From positions 1,398,501 to 1,462,500 of the forward strand of contig OX638318.1 of NCBI GenBank assembly GCA_951812585.1: a stretch of 64,000 nucleotides of DNA, in the 5' to 3' direction. Each line of letters starts with the position of its first letter. The stretch's first letter is position 1. Made by a program: the position numbers and the translations under genes. The notes beneath the pieces were generated by a model. The model had not been told where the DNA came from. It worked only from the letters and a program-made list of their open reading frames with translations, and ran no database searches. Shown piece after piece: positions 20,951-28,956 of the stretch. The stretch comes from Rhodothermales bacterium (GTDB taxonomy: Bacteria > Bacteroidota > Rhodothermia > Rhodothermales > Bin80).

Positions 20951-21532
20951 ATGATTGAATTTGTCAGCGGAAGGCTCAGGGGCCGCAAGCCGGCGGAAGC
21001 CATCGTGGAAGTCAATGGCGTCGCCTTCAAGGTCCTGATCCCCACCTCAACCTTCAACCGACTGCCGCCCCCTGATGCCGAAGTCAAGCTGCTTACGTAT
21101 CTGCATGTCCGCGAGGACGCCTTGCAGCTGTTTGGCTTTTCAACACTGGCGGAGCGTACGCTGTTTGTGCTGATGATTCGCGCTTCGGGAATAGGCCCCA
21201 AGCTCGCCTTGGCCGCCCTGTCAGCCATGAACCCGGCGCACCTGTGCGAACACATCCGTAGTGGCGATAGCCAGATGCTTACCCGCATCCCAGGCATCGG
21301 ACGCAAGACCGCGGATCGACTCGTCATTGAATTGAGGGACCGCATAGACGAGGTTATCGTTGATGATGCCGTGCCCAGCCCTTCGGCGCAGGCCCGTTCA
21401 GACGCCTTGGCTGCACTCGAAACGCTGGGTTTCACGCGCGTTGCCGCGGAGCGGCGGCTTCGCGGCGTGCAGCGCGCACACCCGGAAGTAAACGCCGCGG
21501 ACGCACTGATTCGGCTGGCGCTTCAAGTGTAG
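20951..21532 (+). CDS. ruvA: Holliday junction branch migration protein RuvA
   Basis: 193-residue subunit that binds Holliday junctions and loads RuvB. The N-terminal OB domain begins MIEFVSGRLRGRKPAEAIVE. The tandem helix-hairpin-helix region contains SGIGPKLALAALS-like sequence and RIPGIGRKTADRLVIELRD. The C-terminal domain III (about residues 150-193) is present. ATG 20951 gives the family start; the frame extends upstream without homology. ruvB and ruvC are not nearby. Confidence 0.95.
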   Translation: MIEFVSGRLRGRKPAEAIVEVNGVAFKVLIPTSTFNRLPPPDAEVKLLTYLHVREDALQLFGFSTLAERTLFVLMIRASGIGPKLALAALSAMNPAHLCEHIRSGDSQMLTRIPGIGRKTADRLVIELRDRIDEVIVDDAVPSPSAQARSDALAALETLGFTRVAAERRLRGVQRAHPEVNAADALIRLALQV

Positions 21533-21581
21533 TTTCTGCGTGCCGCCTGAGTAGATCAACCACCACTTACCACGACCTTTC

Positions 21582-22628
21582 ATGCCTACCAACACTGTTT
21601 CCCGACGCGCCTTCTTGAAAACAGGCACCTTCGCTGGAGCGGCGGCCTTCGTACCAGTCACCGGCAGCGCCGTGCGGCATGTAGGCCCGGTCGCCATCGC
21701 GAGCGGCAATGGCCGAGGCTGCGTGGCTGAAGCGGTACGGCAGATGCAGGCGGGTGCCGATGCATTGGATGCCGTGGTTGCTGGCGTAAACCTGGTTGAA
21801 GAAAATCCTGACGACACCTCTGTTGGCTATGGAGGACTGCCTAATGCGGAGGGCGTGGTGCAGCTGGACTCCGCCGTGATGCACGGCCCAACCGGCCGTG
21901 CGGGTGCCGTAGCAGCACTGGAGGGCGTGATGTATCCATCCAGGGTGGCGCTCCAGGTCCTCCGTAGAACGGACCATGTGCTTTTGGTTGCCGAGGGTGC
22001 GCAGGCGTTCGCTCGTATGCATGGCTTCCCAATAGAAAACCTCCTGACCGAGCGGGCACGGGAAGTCTGGGTTCGCTGGCGCGAAAACCTCTCCAATCGT
22101 GACGACTACCTCCCGCCGCATGGTTCGGAAGATCGTGACCTTGGGAGAGCTATGCGCAGATCGTACGACCATTGGGGCACGATCCACTGCTCGGCGATAG
22201 ACCTCACCGGCAATATCAGTAGCGTTACGACCACCAGTGGCCTGGCTTTCAAGATTCCCGGGCGCGTAGGTGACTCGCCCATCATCGGGGCTGGACTATA
22301 CTGTGACAATGATGTCGGTGCCGCCGGCTCCACAGGGCGCGGCGAAGCCAACCTGGAGAGCCTTGCCTCGTTCCTGATTGTCGAGCGGATGCGTGCAGGG
22401 GACAGCCCGCAGGATGCATGCCTGTTTGCATGCCAGCGCATCGCAGACAACACGCGGCTGGCCCGCTTGCAGAACGAAAACGGGGAGCCCGCCTTCAACG
22501 TGTCATTCTATGCGTTGAACAAGGCTGGCGTGGTTGGGGGTGCACGCATTCGTGGATCCGGTGGCCGGATGGCCGTAGCGGACGCGGACGGAACACGCAT
22601 GGTGGATTTGGCTTACCTGTACGCGTAG
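21582..22628 (+). CDS. N4-(beta-N-acetylglucosaminyl)-L-asparaginase, Tat-exported
   Basis: 348-residue Ntn-hydrolase of the glycosylasparaginase family, which splits GlcNAc-Asn and releases aspartate. The Tat motif SRRAFLKTG at residues 7-15 predicts folded export. The autocatalytic cleavage site is in HWGTIHCSAID, where the Thr becomes the N-terminal nucleophile of the beta subunit; VGDSPIIGAGLYCDNDVGA is the conserved substrate loop. trmB starts 3 bases downstream, so the two are likely cotranscribed. Exported members are thought to help degrade glycoproteins; that role here is inference. Confidence 0.9.
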   Translation: MPTNTVSRRAFLKTGTFAGAAAFVPVTGSAVRHVGPVAIASGNGRGCVAEAVRQMQAGADALDAVVAGVNLVEENPDDTSVGYGGLPNAEGVVQLDSAVMHGPTGRAGAVAALEGVMYPSRVALQVLRRTDHVLLVAEGAQAFARMHGFPIENLLTERAREVWVRWRENLSNRDDYLPPHGSEDRDLGRAMRRSYDHWGTIHCSAIDLTGNISSVTTTSGLAFKIPGRVGDSPIIGAGLYCDNDVGAAGSTGRGEANLESLASFLIVERMRAGDSPQDACLFACQRIADNTRLARLQNENGEPAFNVSFYALNKAGVVGGARIRGSGGRMAVADADGTRMVDLAYLYA

Positions 22629-22631
22629 GGC

Positions 22632-23570
22632 GTGCTGCTTAGGCCGTTTGACATTGGGGAGTCCGCCATCTTTGAGCGTACAGGTCCCCTCGTGTTCGAG
22701 GCTGGGTTTGGGGACGGGAGCTTTCTGGTGCACCTGGCGCGCGCCCACCCGGCATGGAATATTTTGGGAGCCGATGTGTCGCGCGGTTCGATCTCTCGGG
22801 CCTTTCGACGCGTAAGTCGCGCTGGCGTGGACCGTGTGCGGCTGTTTCAGGGCAAGGCCGAGTTTCTGCTCCGCAATGTGGTCCCAGAGAACGGCTTGTT
22901 CCGTATGTACGTGAACTTTCCGGACCCGTGGCCCAAGAAGCGCCACCGAGACCGTCGCCTCTTGAAGCCGCCCTTTCTTGCGTTGCTGTCTACCCGACTA
23001 GCTGATCAAGGCACGCTGCTGTTGACGACGGACGATGCGGCGTACTTTACCCAAGCCGTTGATGATGCCAAGAAGAGCGGATGGTATACTGTTAGTGAAC
23101 CTGCACCACCGGCTGCGGCACTGCGCACGAAGTATGCAAGGAAGTGGAACGTGCTCCAACGGCCCGTATATCACGCTTGTCTGACCAAGGTGGGCGCTAG
23201 CGCCGAATCCTTTCCGCGCACTGCTACGCGCGTTGCCATGCACCATGCTTTGCTTACGGGCCCGTTGCCGAGGCTGGAGGCTTTCGAGCCGTTCAGGCGG
23301 CGTTTGGCAGATGGCCACATCATCGTTCTAGGCGCGCTCACGCGTGTAGGGGACGGGGCCATACTGTTTGAGGTACGTATCGAGGAGGACGACCTTACCC
23401 AGGAGATCCTGATTGAAGCCAAGCGGGCTCACGCCGCCCAGGCAGATGTGATAGTCACCGTGTCCACGTTTGGCCGGCCGCTGCTAACCCGAGGCACTCG
23501 GGAGGCTGTGCGTGCAATCACCGCGTGGCTCAATGAGCGCGGACTGAATACCGTGGAAACTTATTTCTAG
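22632..23570 (+). CDS. trmB: tRNA (guanine-N7)-methyltransferase with C-terminal extension
   Basis: 312-residue SAM-dependent methyltransferase forming m7G46 in tRNA. Motifs: VFEAGFGDGSFLVHLA (SAM loop), ILGADVSRGS, and the TrmB hallmark MYVNFPDPWPKKRHRDRR. After about residue 185 there is an extra domain of some 120 residues (from LLTGPLPRLEAFEPF to the end), longer than E. coli TrmB, as in some Aquifex and Bacteroidota homologues. GTG 22632 is the likely start. Its stop shares CTAG with the convergent AlkD-like gene. Confidence 0.9.
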   Translation: MLLRPFDIGESAIFERTGPLVFEAGFGDGSFLVHLARAHPAWNILGADVSRGSISRAFRRVSRAGVDRVRLFQGKAEFLLRNVVPENGLFRMYVNFPDPWPKKRHRDRRLLKPPFLALLSTRLADQGTLLLTTDDAAYFTQAVDDAKKSGWYTVSEPAPPAAALRTKYARKWNVLQRPVYHACLTKVGASAESFPRTATRVAMHHALLTGPLPRLEAFEPFRRRLADGHIIVLGALTRVGDGAILFEVRIEEDDLTQEILIEAKRAHAAQADVIVTVSTFGRPLLTRGTREAVRAITAWLNERGLNTVETYF

Positions 23571-24331
23571 GCTCGCGTCTTTTTTGCGGAGCGGTAGTCG
23601 AGGTGTCGGGGCAGGTGCTTGGTGTGCCGGCGAATCACTTCCGTCGAAAGATCGTCCAGGTGCATTTCCACGATCTGCGCGGCAACCGCTGGCCGCACCT
23701 TGGACAGATCCGATAAGTACCATCCCACGCCAGTCTGGATGAATCGCGCCTTCTCTTTGACCAGCGTGGCTATTGTGCTCTGGACGAGCGGATCGTAGGC
23801 TGGATCCTGCTTCACGGCTCTGAACGGCACGATGGCAGCGCGCCGCTGCCACAGGATGGCACTTGTTTTCCAGCCTGCAATGCGCGTTGCCGCCCCGCCT
23901 TTTTTAACGAGCGGACCGAGGACGCGCACACAAAACCAGTCCGTAGTGGACCAGTCGTAGAAGGCACCGCCTTCAAACAGGGACTCTGCGACCTCCAGAA
24001 TGGCCCCTGGTGCCGCACTACGCAGCAGGTACTTCTGAATCAGGATGATGCCTGCCAGCTTATCCTCCGCCAGCGGCTGCTGAATGAGCGCCGTTGCGAG
24101 CGCTAATTGTCGCACCGCCGGCAGGGCGTGGATCTGATGGTTCTGGTACCATGCGGAAAGGATGCGAGTGATGACGGGCGTCTTTATGCCCCGGTACTCG
24201 ATGGCATGGCGCAGGTACGCCTCAAACCACGCCTTGGTGTCTGGATCAGCGGCCGCCTGCATGCTACGCTGCAGCGGAGCCAACAGGTCTTTTGTCAAGC
24301 GATGCGGATTGGGATCATTGTTCGAGGTCAT
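23567..24331 (-). CDS. DNA alkylation repair (AlkD-like) HEAT-repeat protein
   Basis: About 254 residues of the AlkC/AlkD-like HEAT-repeat family. These bind damaged DNA and some remove cationic alkyl bases such as N3-methyladenine and N7-methylguanine. Diagnostic stretches are KAWFEAYLRHAIEYRGIKTP, the SLFEGGAFYDWSTTDWFCVR helices and WQRRAAIVPF. The end HTKHLPRHLDYRSAKK is basic. ATG 24331 or an in-frame ATG at 24358 could start it. Enzymatic activity is not proven by sequence because the family includes non-catalytic members. Confidence 0.85.
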   Translation of the reverse strand: MTSNNDPNPHRLTKDLLAPLQRSMQAAADPDTKAWFEAYLRHAIEYRGIKTPVITRILSAWYQNHQIHALPAVRQLALATALIQQPLAEDKLAGIILIQKYLLRSAAPGAILEVAESLFEGGAFYDWSTTDWFCVRVLGPLVKKGGAATRIAGWKTSAILWQRRAAIVPFRAVKQDPAYDPLVQSTIATLVKEKARFIQTGVGWYLSDLSKVRPAVAAQIVEMHLDDLSTEVIRRHTKHLPRHLDYRSAKKTRA

Positions 24332-24528
24332 TTCGATATGCGTGGCGCGTAAGATCATGCGCGCTTAACCGCCCAGAATATACCAGAGCCGCCCAAGGTG
24401 CCAGTCAGTGGTTCAGCTCGTCAAGCTCCATAGCCTAAGGCATGGTTCCAAGATGTAATCCCGAGTTTACGACTGTCAGATCGTTCACACGACGATGGCG
24501 TGAGTCACGATGTCGGCCGATGTCCCTA

Positions 24529-24966
24529 CTAGATCAACCCGTCAAACGCCCCCTTCCGCGCGCGGAACCGATTCCGCTCCAGCTTCTCCTCCGCATCTTG
24601 CAGTTCTTCGTCCGTAATCACACCGGTCTTCACCGCCATCATCAGAATCTTAGGTGTTGTCAGTATGGGGCGATCTCCTATCCGTTCACGGGCGATTCTG
24701 TGGAATCAGCCACGTTCGTCCGAAGCAAGCATCCATCCACGGGTTTCTGCCGCCGCTAAGCACGCCGCCTCTCCCAGTCCCATCACTCTCTGGTGTTCCG
24801 CAAAGATATCACGTTCCTTTGGCGTTGCGGCACCCACCTGATCGACAAGTTGCTGTTCGAAAGCTGCGGCCAACGTGATCTGCTGCTGCTGTCGCAGCAC
24901 TTCCCGCTCCACAGCATCCAGCACGACGGTTGCGACATGTCGCGCCGAGGGAGGGTTATTGCCCAC
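24529..24966 (-). pseudogene. PIN-domain toxin-like gene, truncated and interrupted
   Basis: The frame opens at GTG 24966, overlapping the end of the XRE-ImmA gene by 11 bases. It reads VVLDAVEREVLRQQQQ and GLGEAACLAAAETRGWMLAS, then meets TGA at 24706-24708. Past the TGA the same frame continues sensibly (IGDRPILTTPKILMMAVKTG, then LERNRFRARKGAFDG) to TAG at 24529. The GEAACLAAAE and LASDERG-RF pattern fits a PIN-like ribonuclease. The first acidic strand of a PIN domain is missing at the N-terminus. So the gene is 5' truncated and carries one nonsense codon, unless TGA is read through. Confidence 0.65.
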
Positions 24967-26215
24967 TAATTTCCTCGCTGTCGAGAACGAGGTCCTCCCC
25001 GATCCCAGCCTCCTCCAAGCTCCCGCTTAGGCATTCCAAACCGACCAGCCGACCTAATTCGTCGAGCTTCCGCGTCGTGATCTTGCTGCGGACATACGCC
25101 TCGATTGCCAATGTCAGAAAAGTGGACCGAACCCTCTCCTGCCCGCCAGAACTGTCCGGTTCTGGAAGACTTAGGCACCCTCTGAGCACCTTGGAGAGTC
25201 CGTCACTATCCTGGTCAGCCAATCGAGCACGCTTATCTTCGGTCAGGAATCTGAGCCCCTTCAACCGGTATAGCATGGCCTCACAGCTGACCCCGAAGTG
25301 GTGAGCCATCCTGACGACATCGTGCAGCTCGACATCCTGGATTCGAGCGTTCAATCTCTCTTCGCCCCGCGTGGCTGCCTCTTCATCGACGTTGTCCTCC
25401 GCGGGTCGGCTCGACAGCCCCTTCGCCATCGCCTCCACATAGGTTCGCACGCCCTCAGTGGGTATAAGAAACGCTGCTGCGTACGCATTCGCACGTACCT
25501 CCATCAGAGAGGGCCGGCTCATCGTGTGGCTCAGGATGGCCTCCCGTTCGCGATCCAACAGAACGTGCGCGTATTCATGAGCGAAGGAGAAGCGGCGGCG
25601 GAGAATGTGATGATTTCGGTTCGCTGCGATGAGGATGTTGCCCCCGTCACTGATCAGGGTCAACCCAGAGATCTTGTCGTCCATTTCGGACAGGGCCGTG
25701 CTAATGCCCTGCCCTCCGAGGAGATCGGTCAAATCAGGGAGTGGTGCCATTCCTAGGTCGAGTCGCAGACGCTCTTCTTGCGCCGCGGCTTGTCCCTGTT
25801 GAACAGCATCTCTCTTCGACTTGGGAATGGGCCACGAATACGTGGGTACGGTCGACAGTCGACGAGTCAGCCCGAGAACCTCGCGCAGGTTTACGAGCTC
25901 CCGGTGGTATTCCCCGCAGCGTCGCAGGGATTGCATGGCTGCCGGACTGCCCCATAGCTTGGGGTGTGCCCGGAACATGGCGCTGACCGCATTCGTCTCC
26001 TCAAACCTGTCGTCGAGGAAAGTCCGTGCATCGCGCAGGTACAGCTGGGCCAGCCGGTCGAGTTCCAAGCTAGACACGCCTCGCTGCCCGGATTCCATCT
26101 GCGACAAGGCGGAGCAGGAAATACCAATGGCTTTGGCGGCATTCTCCTGCGTGACATAGCAGGCCTTGCGTGCATTACGAAGGCGTCGACCGATTTCGTA
26201 CTGGCTGATCGCCAT
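24956..26215 (-). CDS. XRE-family regulator fused to ImmA/IrrE metallopeptidase
   Basis: 419-residue two-domain protein. An N-terminal XRE helix-turn-helix (about residues 5-62, from YEIGRRLRNARKACYVTQEN to LDRLAQLY) would bind DNA. An ImmA/IrrE zinc peptidase domain carries HEYAH at about residues 213-217 with downstream RANAYAAAFLIPTEGV, the usual third-ligand region. Such proteins act as protease-repressors of mobile elements or as antitoxins. The C-terminus overlaps a decayed PIN-like gene on the same strand, so it probably was the antitoxin/regulator of that pair. ATG 26215 is preferred. Confidence 0.88.
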   Translation of the reverse strand: MAISQYEIGRRLRNARKACYVTQENAAKAIGISCSALSQMESGQRGVSSLELDRLAQLYLRDARTFLDDRFEETNAVSAMFRAHPKLWGSPAAMQSLRRCGEYHRELVNLREVLGLTRRLSTVPTYSWPIPKSKRDAVQQGQAAAQEERLRLDLGMAPLPDLTDLLGGQGISTALSEMDDKISGLTLISDGGNILIAANRNHHILRRRFSFAHEYAHVLLDREREAILSHTMSRPSLMEVRANAYAAAFLIPTEGVRTYVEAMAKGLSSRPAEDNVDEEAATRGEERLNARIQDVELHDVVRMAHHFGVSCEAMLYRLKGLRFLTEDKRARLADQDSDGLSKVLRGCLSLPEPDSSGGQERVRSTFLTLAIEAYVRSKITTRKLDELGRLVGLECLSGSLEEAGIGEDLVLDSEEISGQ

Positions 26216-26417
26216 TTTGAAGCGTGTCGCAATTAGACACACATCGGCCCGCGTTGCTCCACGGGACTAGCATCCACGTAAGCGGAATTTCTGGCCTGCT
26301 TCCTGACTAGGGCCGCATGGTGACAGAATTAGTTGGGCTTGGGACACAGATTGGTCGTGACCGGGGTGGAATTGCCCTAACCTATCGCATGATCCAACCA
26401 CTATCGCCCATGATCCC

Positions 26418-26660
26418 ATGATGTGGTCATACGATCTTTCGCAGCTCGATCGGAGACTGCGCGACGCGGGTCAGTCCGGTCGGCCAATGCACTACCAGCT
26501 CTTGCGGCATTTCAGCGGGCTCGTACAGCCATTGACCTGCAGTTTCGAGTCCGACATGCAACCACAGCCGCACGAAGAGGCGGGCGCAGATCCAAGCCAC
26601 CAGGTCGAAGTGCCACCGCGGCTTCTGGAGTCTAAGGCAACACTACGCTGCGGCGATTAG
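26418..26660 (+). pseudogene. Remnant coding repeat, copy 2
   Basis: ATG-initiated 80-codon frame beginning MMWSYDLSQLDRRLRDAG. Its first 45 codons match the remnant at 18968-19093 without gaps. The Gln/His/Glu-rich tail has no recognised domain. No good ribosome-binding site precedes the ATG. It may be an intact small gene or the 5' piece of a lost one; having a decayed copy elsewhere makes a mobile origin plausible. Confidence 0.4.
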
Positions 26661-26807
26661 CAATGATGCTGTGCAGCGCCATGTGCGCATAGATGCGTAC
26701 GGCTTTGAGCCGGCCCGTCGCGGCGTACAGCTGTAGGATAATCCCCTGCACAGATTGGTGCCATCAAGCGCATACCGTGCCCGCGACTTGATCAGCTGCC
26801 GCGCGAC
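26643..26807 (-). pseudogene. Frameshifted gene fragment
   Basis: On the minus strand one frame reads KSRARYALDGTNLC and the next continues ILQLYAATGRLKAVRIYAHM and ALHSIIANRRSVV. The two join if one base is allowed to slip near 26748. This looks like a broken coding sequence of unknown family inside the accessory region. Evidence is protein-like composition only. Confidence 0.3.
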
Positions 26808-27140
26808 ATGCTGGAATACGCGGATAGATCGTTCGACCGCCTGAGCAGTACCGAACTGAAGCCCGCATGCCAGGCGCAAGACGAGGCGCTCCGTGAGGAA
26901 AGACGCGTCCGCGCACTGGGAAAAGAGCTGTTTGAGAGCTGGCCCGAGGACCGTCGCCGCCAGTTCGACAGCCGGCTGGAGGCTCGCCTGGCGAGTCAGA
27001 TCGACGAAGACACGGGAACTCCCGTACTGCCACCAGATTCCTACCTGCGGGCGCTCACGCTGAAGCACCACAGAGCCGCCGGGCTCTCCAAGCTGGTACG
27101 CCTACAGGAAACTCCTGCCGCGCGCGCTGAGGCGCCGTAG
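26808..27140 (+). CDS. Orphan charged protein, possibly a truncated gene
   Basis: 110-codon frame starting ATG 26808, rich in Arg, Glu and Asp with coherent helical segments (QAQDEALREERRVRALGKEL, FDSRLEARLASQIDEDTG). There is no signal peptide or membrane segment and no recognised domain. The position beside mobilisation genes suggests the C-terminal part of a plasmid replication or partition protein, but that is inference. Its stop lies in the left arm of a long inverted repeat. Confidence 0.4.
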   Translation: MLEYADRSFDRLSSTELKPACQAQDEALREERRVRALGKELFESWPEDRRRQFDSRLEARLASQIDEDTGTPVLPPDSYLRALTLKHHRAAGLSKLVRLQETPAARAEAP

Positions 27141-27225
27141 AGCCGTTCTAACGCGAGATAAGGTTTTGCAGGAGGTGGTTTTACAGCTACGGGGTAGGTC
27201 GCCGTTAGAACAGCTCTACGGCACC
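27131..27225. repeat. Long imperfect inverted repeat with 49-base spacer
   Basis: Arms at 27131-27153 and 27203-27225 match at 21 of 23 positions; the shared core is CGTAGAGCYGTTCTAACG. The spacer is 49 bases. There is no T tract, so it is not a standard terminator. It may be the end of a small element or a replication/partition site. The stop of the upstream ORF (27138-27140) is inside the left arm. Confidence 0.6.
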
Positions 27226-27365
27226 TTTAAAGGAAGGTTAAACGTCTAATTCTCTAATCCTATGGGCGGAGCCCAAGGGGTACGCTGCCGGCTGCGCCGA
27301 AGCCGTGGCCCAAGAAACCTTACGCACCAGATACGAGCCCCGCGGAGACTGTACGATATCCTGCA

Positions 27366-28069
27366 TTAAGTCCTGCAGGAATGTAACGGCCGTCTCGGGG
27401 CCGCACGGGATTCCTCGAGCGACCGCCCAAAGCGGCGCTCGAGCTTCGGACGGCTTAGGTCGCGATGGACACGGGAAGCCGACATCTGCCGCTTACCATC
27501 GGTGAAGACCAGCCCCGCACGCGCGGTGGATCTTTTTGGCCAGCGGCTCAACGCCACGCTTGCGCCACGCGGTCGGACGCGCCTGGTCGGGCGCACGGTC
27601 GCTTGGAACGATCCGCCAGCCCATTTCACGCTCAAACCGGCGGCAGAGCACGTGCAACCCGCGCTACCAGTGCGGGGCTTTCCACGTCTTGCCCGTGTCA
27701 GGGTGCACCCGATTGGCCACGATGTGGACGTGGGCGTATCGCGGTGGCGCACTACGAGCGCCTGGTGCTCCTGAAGCCCCAGATCGCGCAAAAACGGCTG
27801 AAAGTGACGGCAACCTGTTCTGGCGTAGGACGATCCTCTGGAGCCCAGGACAGAGACAGGTGGTAGGCCGGTTTTATGCACCGCATGTTCTGCTCTGCGC
27901 ATAGGCGCATCTGGTCCAGAAAGAGCGCCCGCTCGTCGGCCCTGAAAAACTCCTGCTGGTGAATGACCTCTACGCCTTTCTCTTCGTCCAGCACGTACCG
28001 CAGCACGCCCCCGAAGTCGCTCCCTGTGGCCGCCTTAGCGATCATCGCAGGGTCCGTATGGTAGCCCAC
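27366..28069 (-). pseudogene. Frameshifted MobA/VirD2-type relaxase
   Basis: The gene starts at 28069 (MGYHTDPAMIAKAATGSDFG), giving relaxase motif I with GGVLRYVL. Near 27787 one T appears to be missing from a T5 run, shifting to a frame reading LRDLGLQEHQALVVRHRDTP. Near 27728 one C is missing, and the next frame gives the His-hydrophobe-His motif HVHIVANRVHPDTGKTW, followed by a TAG about four codons later. Further relaxase-like sequence continues in broken frames. A working relaxase would nick oriT for plasmid transfer; this copy looks inactive unless the indels are sequencing errors. mobC overlaps its start. Confidence 0.75.
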
Positions 28070-28467
28070 ACCGCGTCCGCCAGAGCGTAAAGTTCAGCCT
28101 CCAGCGCTATGCGTCCGGTGGTGTTGGCGTGACGGGTCAGCTGGTTCAGGTTGTTGCCGATGCGTGCGAGCGCGTGCAGCGCGCGCCGGTTGAATCGCGT
28201 GGGAAGAGGCACGCCTGTAGCGGCGGCCCGGCAGTAGTCGCTCATGCTCACACGCGCCAGCGATGCGCTCGAACGGATGACATCGTACTCCGCATCCGTG
28301 ACGTAAATCGACACGCCACGCAGGCGCCGTTGGGAATCCGGCAGGGCAGGACGCCCCCCCCCCCGCGCGGGGGAAGTGGCAGACAGCAGAACGATCACCA
28401 GACACGCAGGGAAGCGCTCAGAATCGCCCTGAGTCGGGTATTTGGTATTTACCCGCTCAGACGGCAT
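28042..28467 (-). CDS. MobC-like relaxosome accessory protein
   Basis: Up to 141 codons. The core from GVSIYVTDAEYDVIRSSASL to the C-terminus is MobC-like: a ribbon-helix-helix-type N-terminus, SMSDYCRAAATG, and the hallmark RIGNNLNQLTRHAN. It would help the relaxase open oriT. The 3' end overlaps the relaxase start by 28 bases. The start is uncertain: ATG 28467 lies in frame through a run of 11 C (28354-28364); an ATG at 28405 in another frame would be used if the run changed length. Upstream lie strong dyads. Confidence 0.7.
   Translation of the reverse strand: MPSERVNTKYPTQGDSERFPACLVIVLLSATSPARGGGRPALPDSQRRLRGVSIYVTDAEYDVIRSSASLARVSMSDYCRAAATGVPLPTRFNRRALHALARIGNNLNQLTRHANTTGRIALEAELYALADAVWATIRTLR
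28354..28364. repeat. C11 homopolymer tract in mobC N-terminal region
   Basis: Eleven consecutive C on the plus strand, lying within the 5' part of mobC on the minus strand. Slippage would switch which upstream start codon is in frame with the MobC core. It may also be an assembly-sensitive run. Confidence 0.8.
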
Positions 28468-28494
28468 TTTGGGCGATTCTGACAGCCCAAAATG
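28418..28494. promoter_or_regulatory. Nested dyads upstream of mobC, candidate oriT/operator
   Basis: Three stems overlap. TCAGAATCGCCC (28418-28429) pairs with GGGCGATTCTGA (28471-28482), 12 of 12. Inside it CTGAG-CGGGTA (28429-28440, one bulged base) pairs with TACCCGCTCAG (28450-28460). CATTTTGGGC (28465-28474) pairs perfectly with GCCCAAAATG (28485-28494) and competes with the first stem. Position directly before mobC-relaxase suggests an oriT or MobC operator; the alternative-pairing layout also fits transcript control. Confidence 0.6.
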
Positions 28495-28680
28495 GCAAAC
28501 CGCAGCAGAAAACCCCGTAGCATCACCGTAGAGGCCCCTAAAACGGCCAGTTACGGTTTTTCGGCTAGGTAAAAAAAGGGGAATATCCCCCGCGTGGCGT
28601 ACACGGGCCGCCAGAGGCGCTCTATGGGGCCTCAGCGCGGTGTGCGGGGAGAGTATGGTGAAGGGCTGGGCTGAACTTAT

Positions 28681-28727
28681 GCATGTATATGCCGTATTGT
28701 TTGGATATACCGCATACATGCCGTATG
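28681..28727. promoter_or_regulatory. AT-rich repeated motif upstream of small ORF
   Basis: GCATGTAT (28681-28688) and ATACATGC (28714-28721) form a perfect 8-bp inverted repeat with a 25-base centre, and ATGCCGTAT occurs twice, in opposite halves of the region. The stretch is AT-rich compared with its surroundings and lies 35 bases before the ATG at 28762. An operator or promoter for the small ORF or the mob genes is the likely reading. Confidence 0.35.
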
Positions 28728-28761
28728 CTTGGGTACAGCAACCACTAACCACTGAGACGCT

Positions 28762-28956
28762 ATGCACTCCGAAAGCAATCGCTTTGACCGCTTAATTATC
28801 ACCCGTCGGCGCCACGCAAGTTTTAGGGAAATCCTCGGAAAGAGCTCCAGGCGCAAAGAGCTCCAGGCAGAGCAAAGGAGCGGGCACATGCTGCACGATA
28901 TACTGCAGGGGGGGGGGCTTGATGCTGCGAGGGAGGAGGAGAAGAAGCCAAATTAG
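28762..28956 (+). CDS. Small basic protein, unknown
   Basis: 64 codons from ATG 28762 (MHSESNRFDRLIITRRRHAS), basic in the first half, acidic/lysine-rich at the end. No family recognised. A run of ten G (28908-28917) encodes the Gly stretch near residue 50, so length changes would alter the C-terminus. The stop overlaps the stop of the convergent membrane protein gene. The dyad just upstream supports it being expressed, but evidence is slim. Confidence 0.35.
   Translation: MHSESNRFDRLIITRRRHASFREILGKSSRRKELQAEQRSGHMLHDILQGGGLDAAREEEKKPN

Noticed and set aside
27131..27225. Integron attC site
   Set aside because: The arms do not carry RYYYAAC and GTTRRRY core boxes at their outer ends and no integron-type integrase is adjacent; the recombinase at 32799 is of a different kind.
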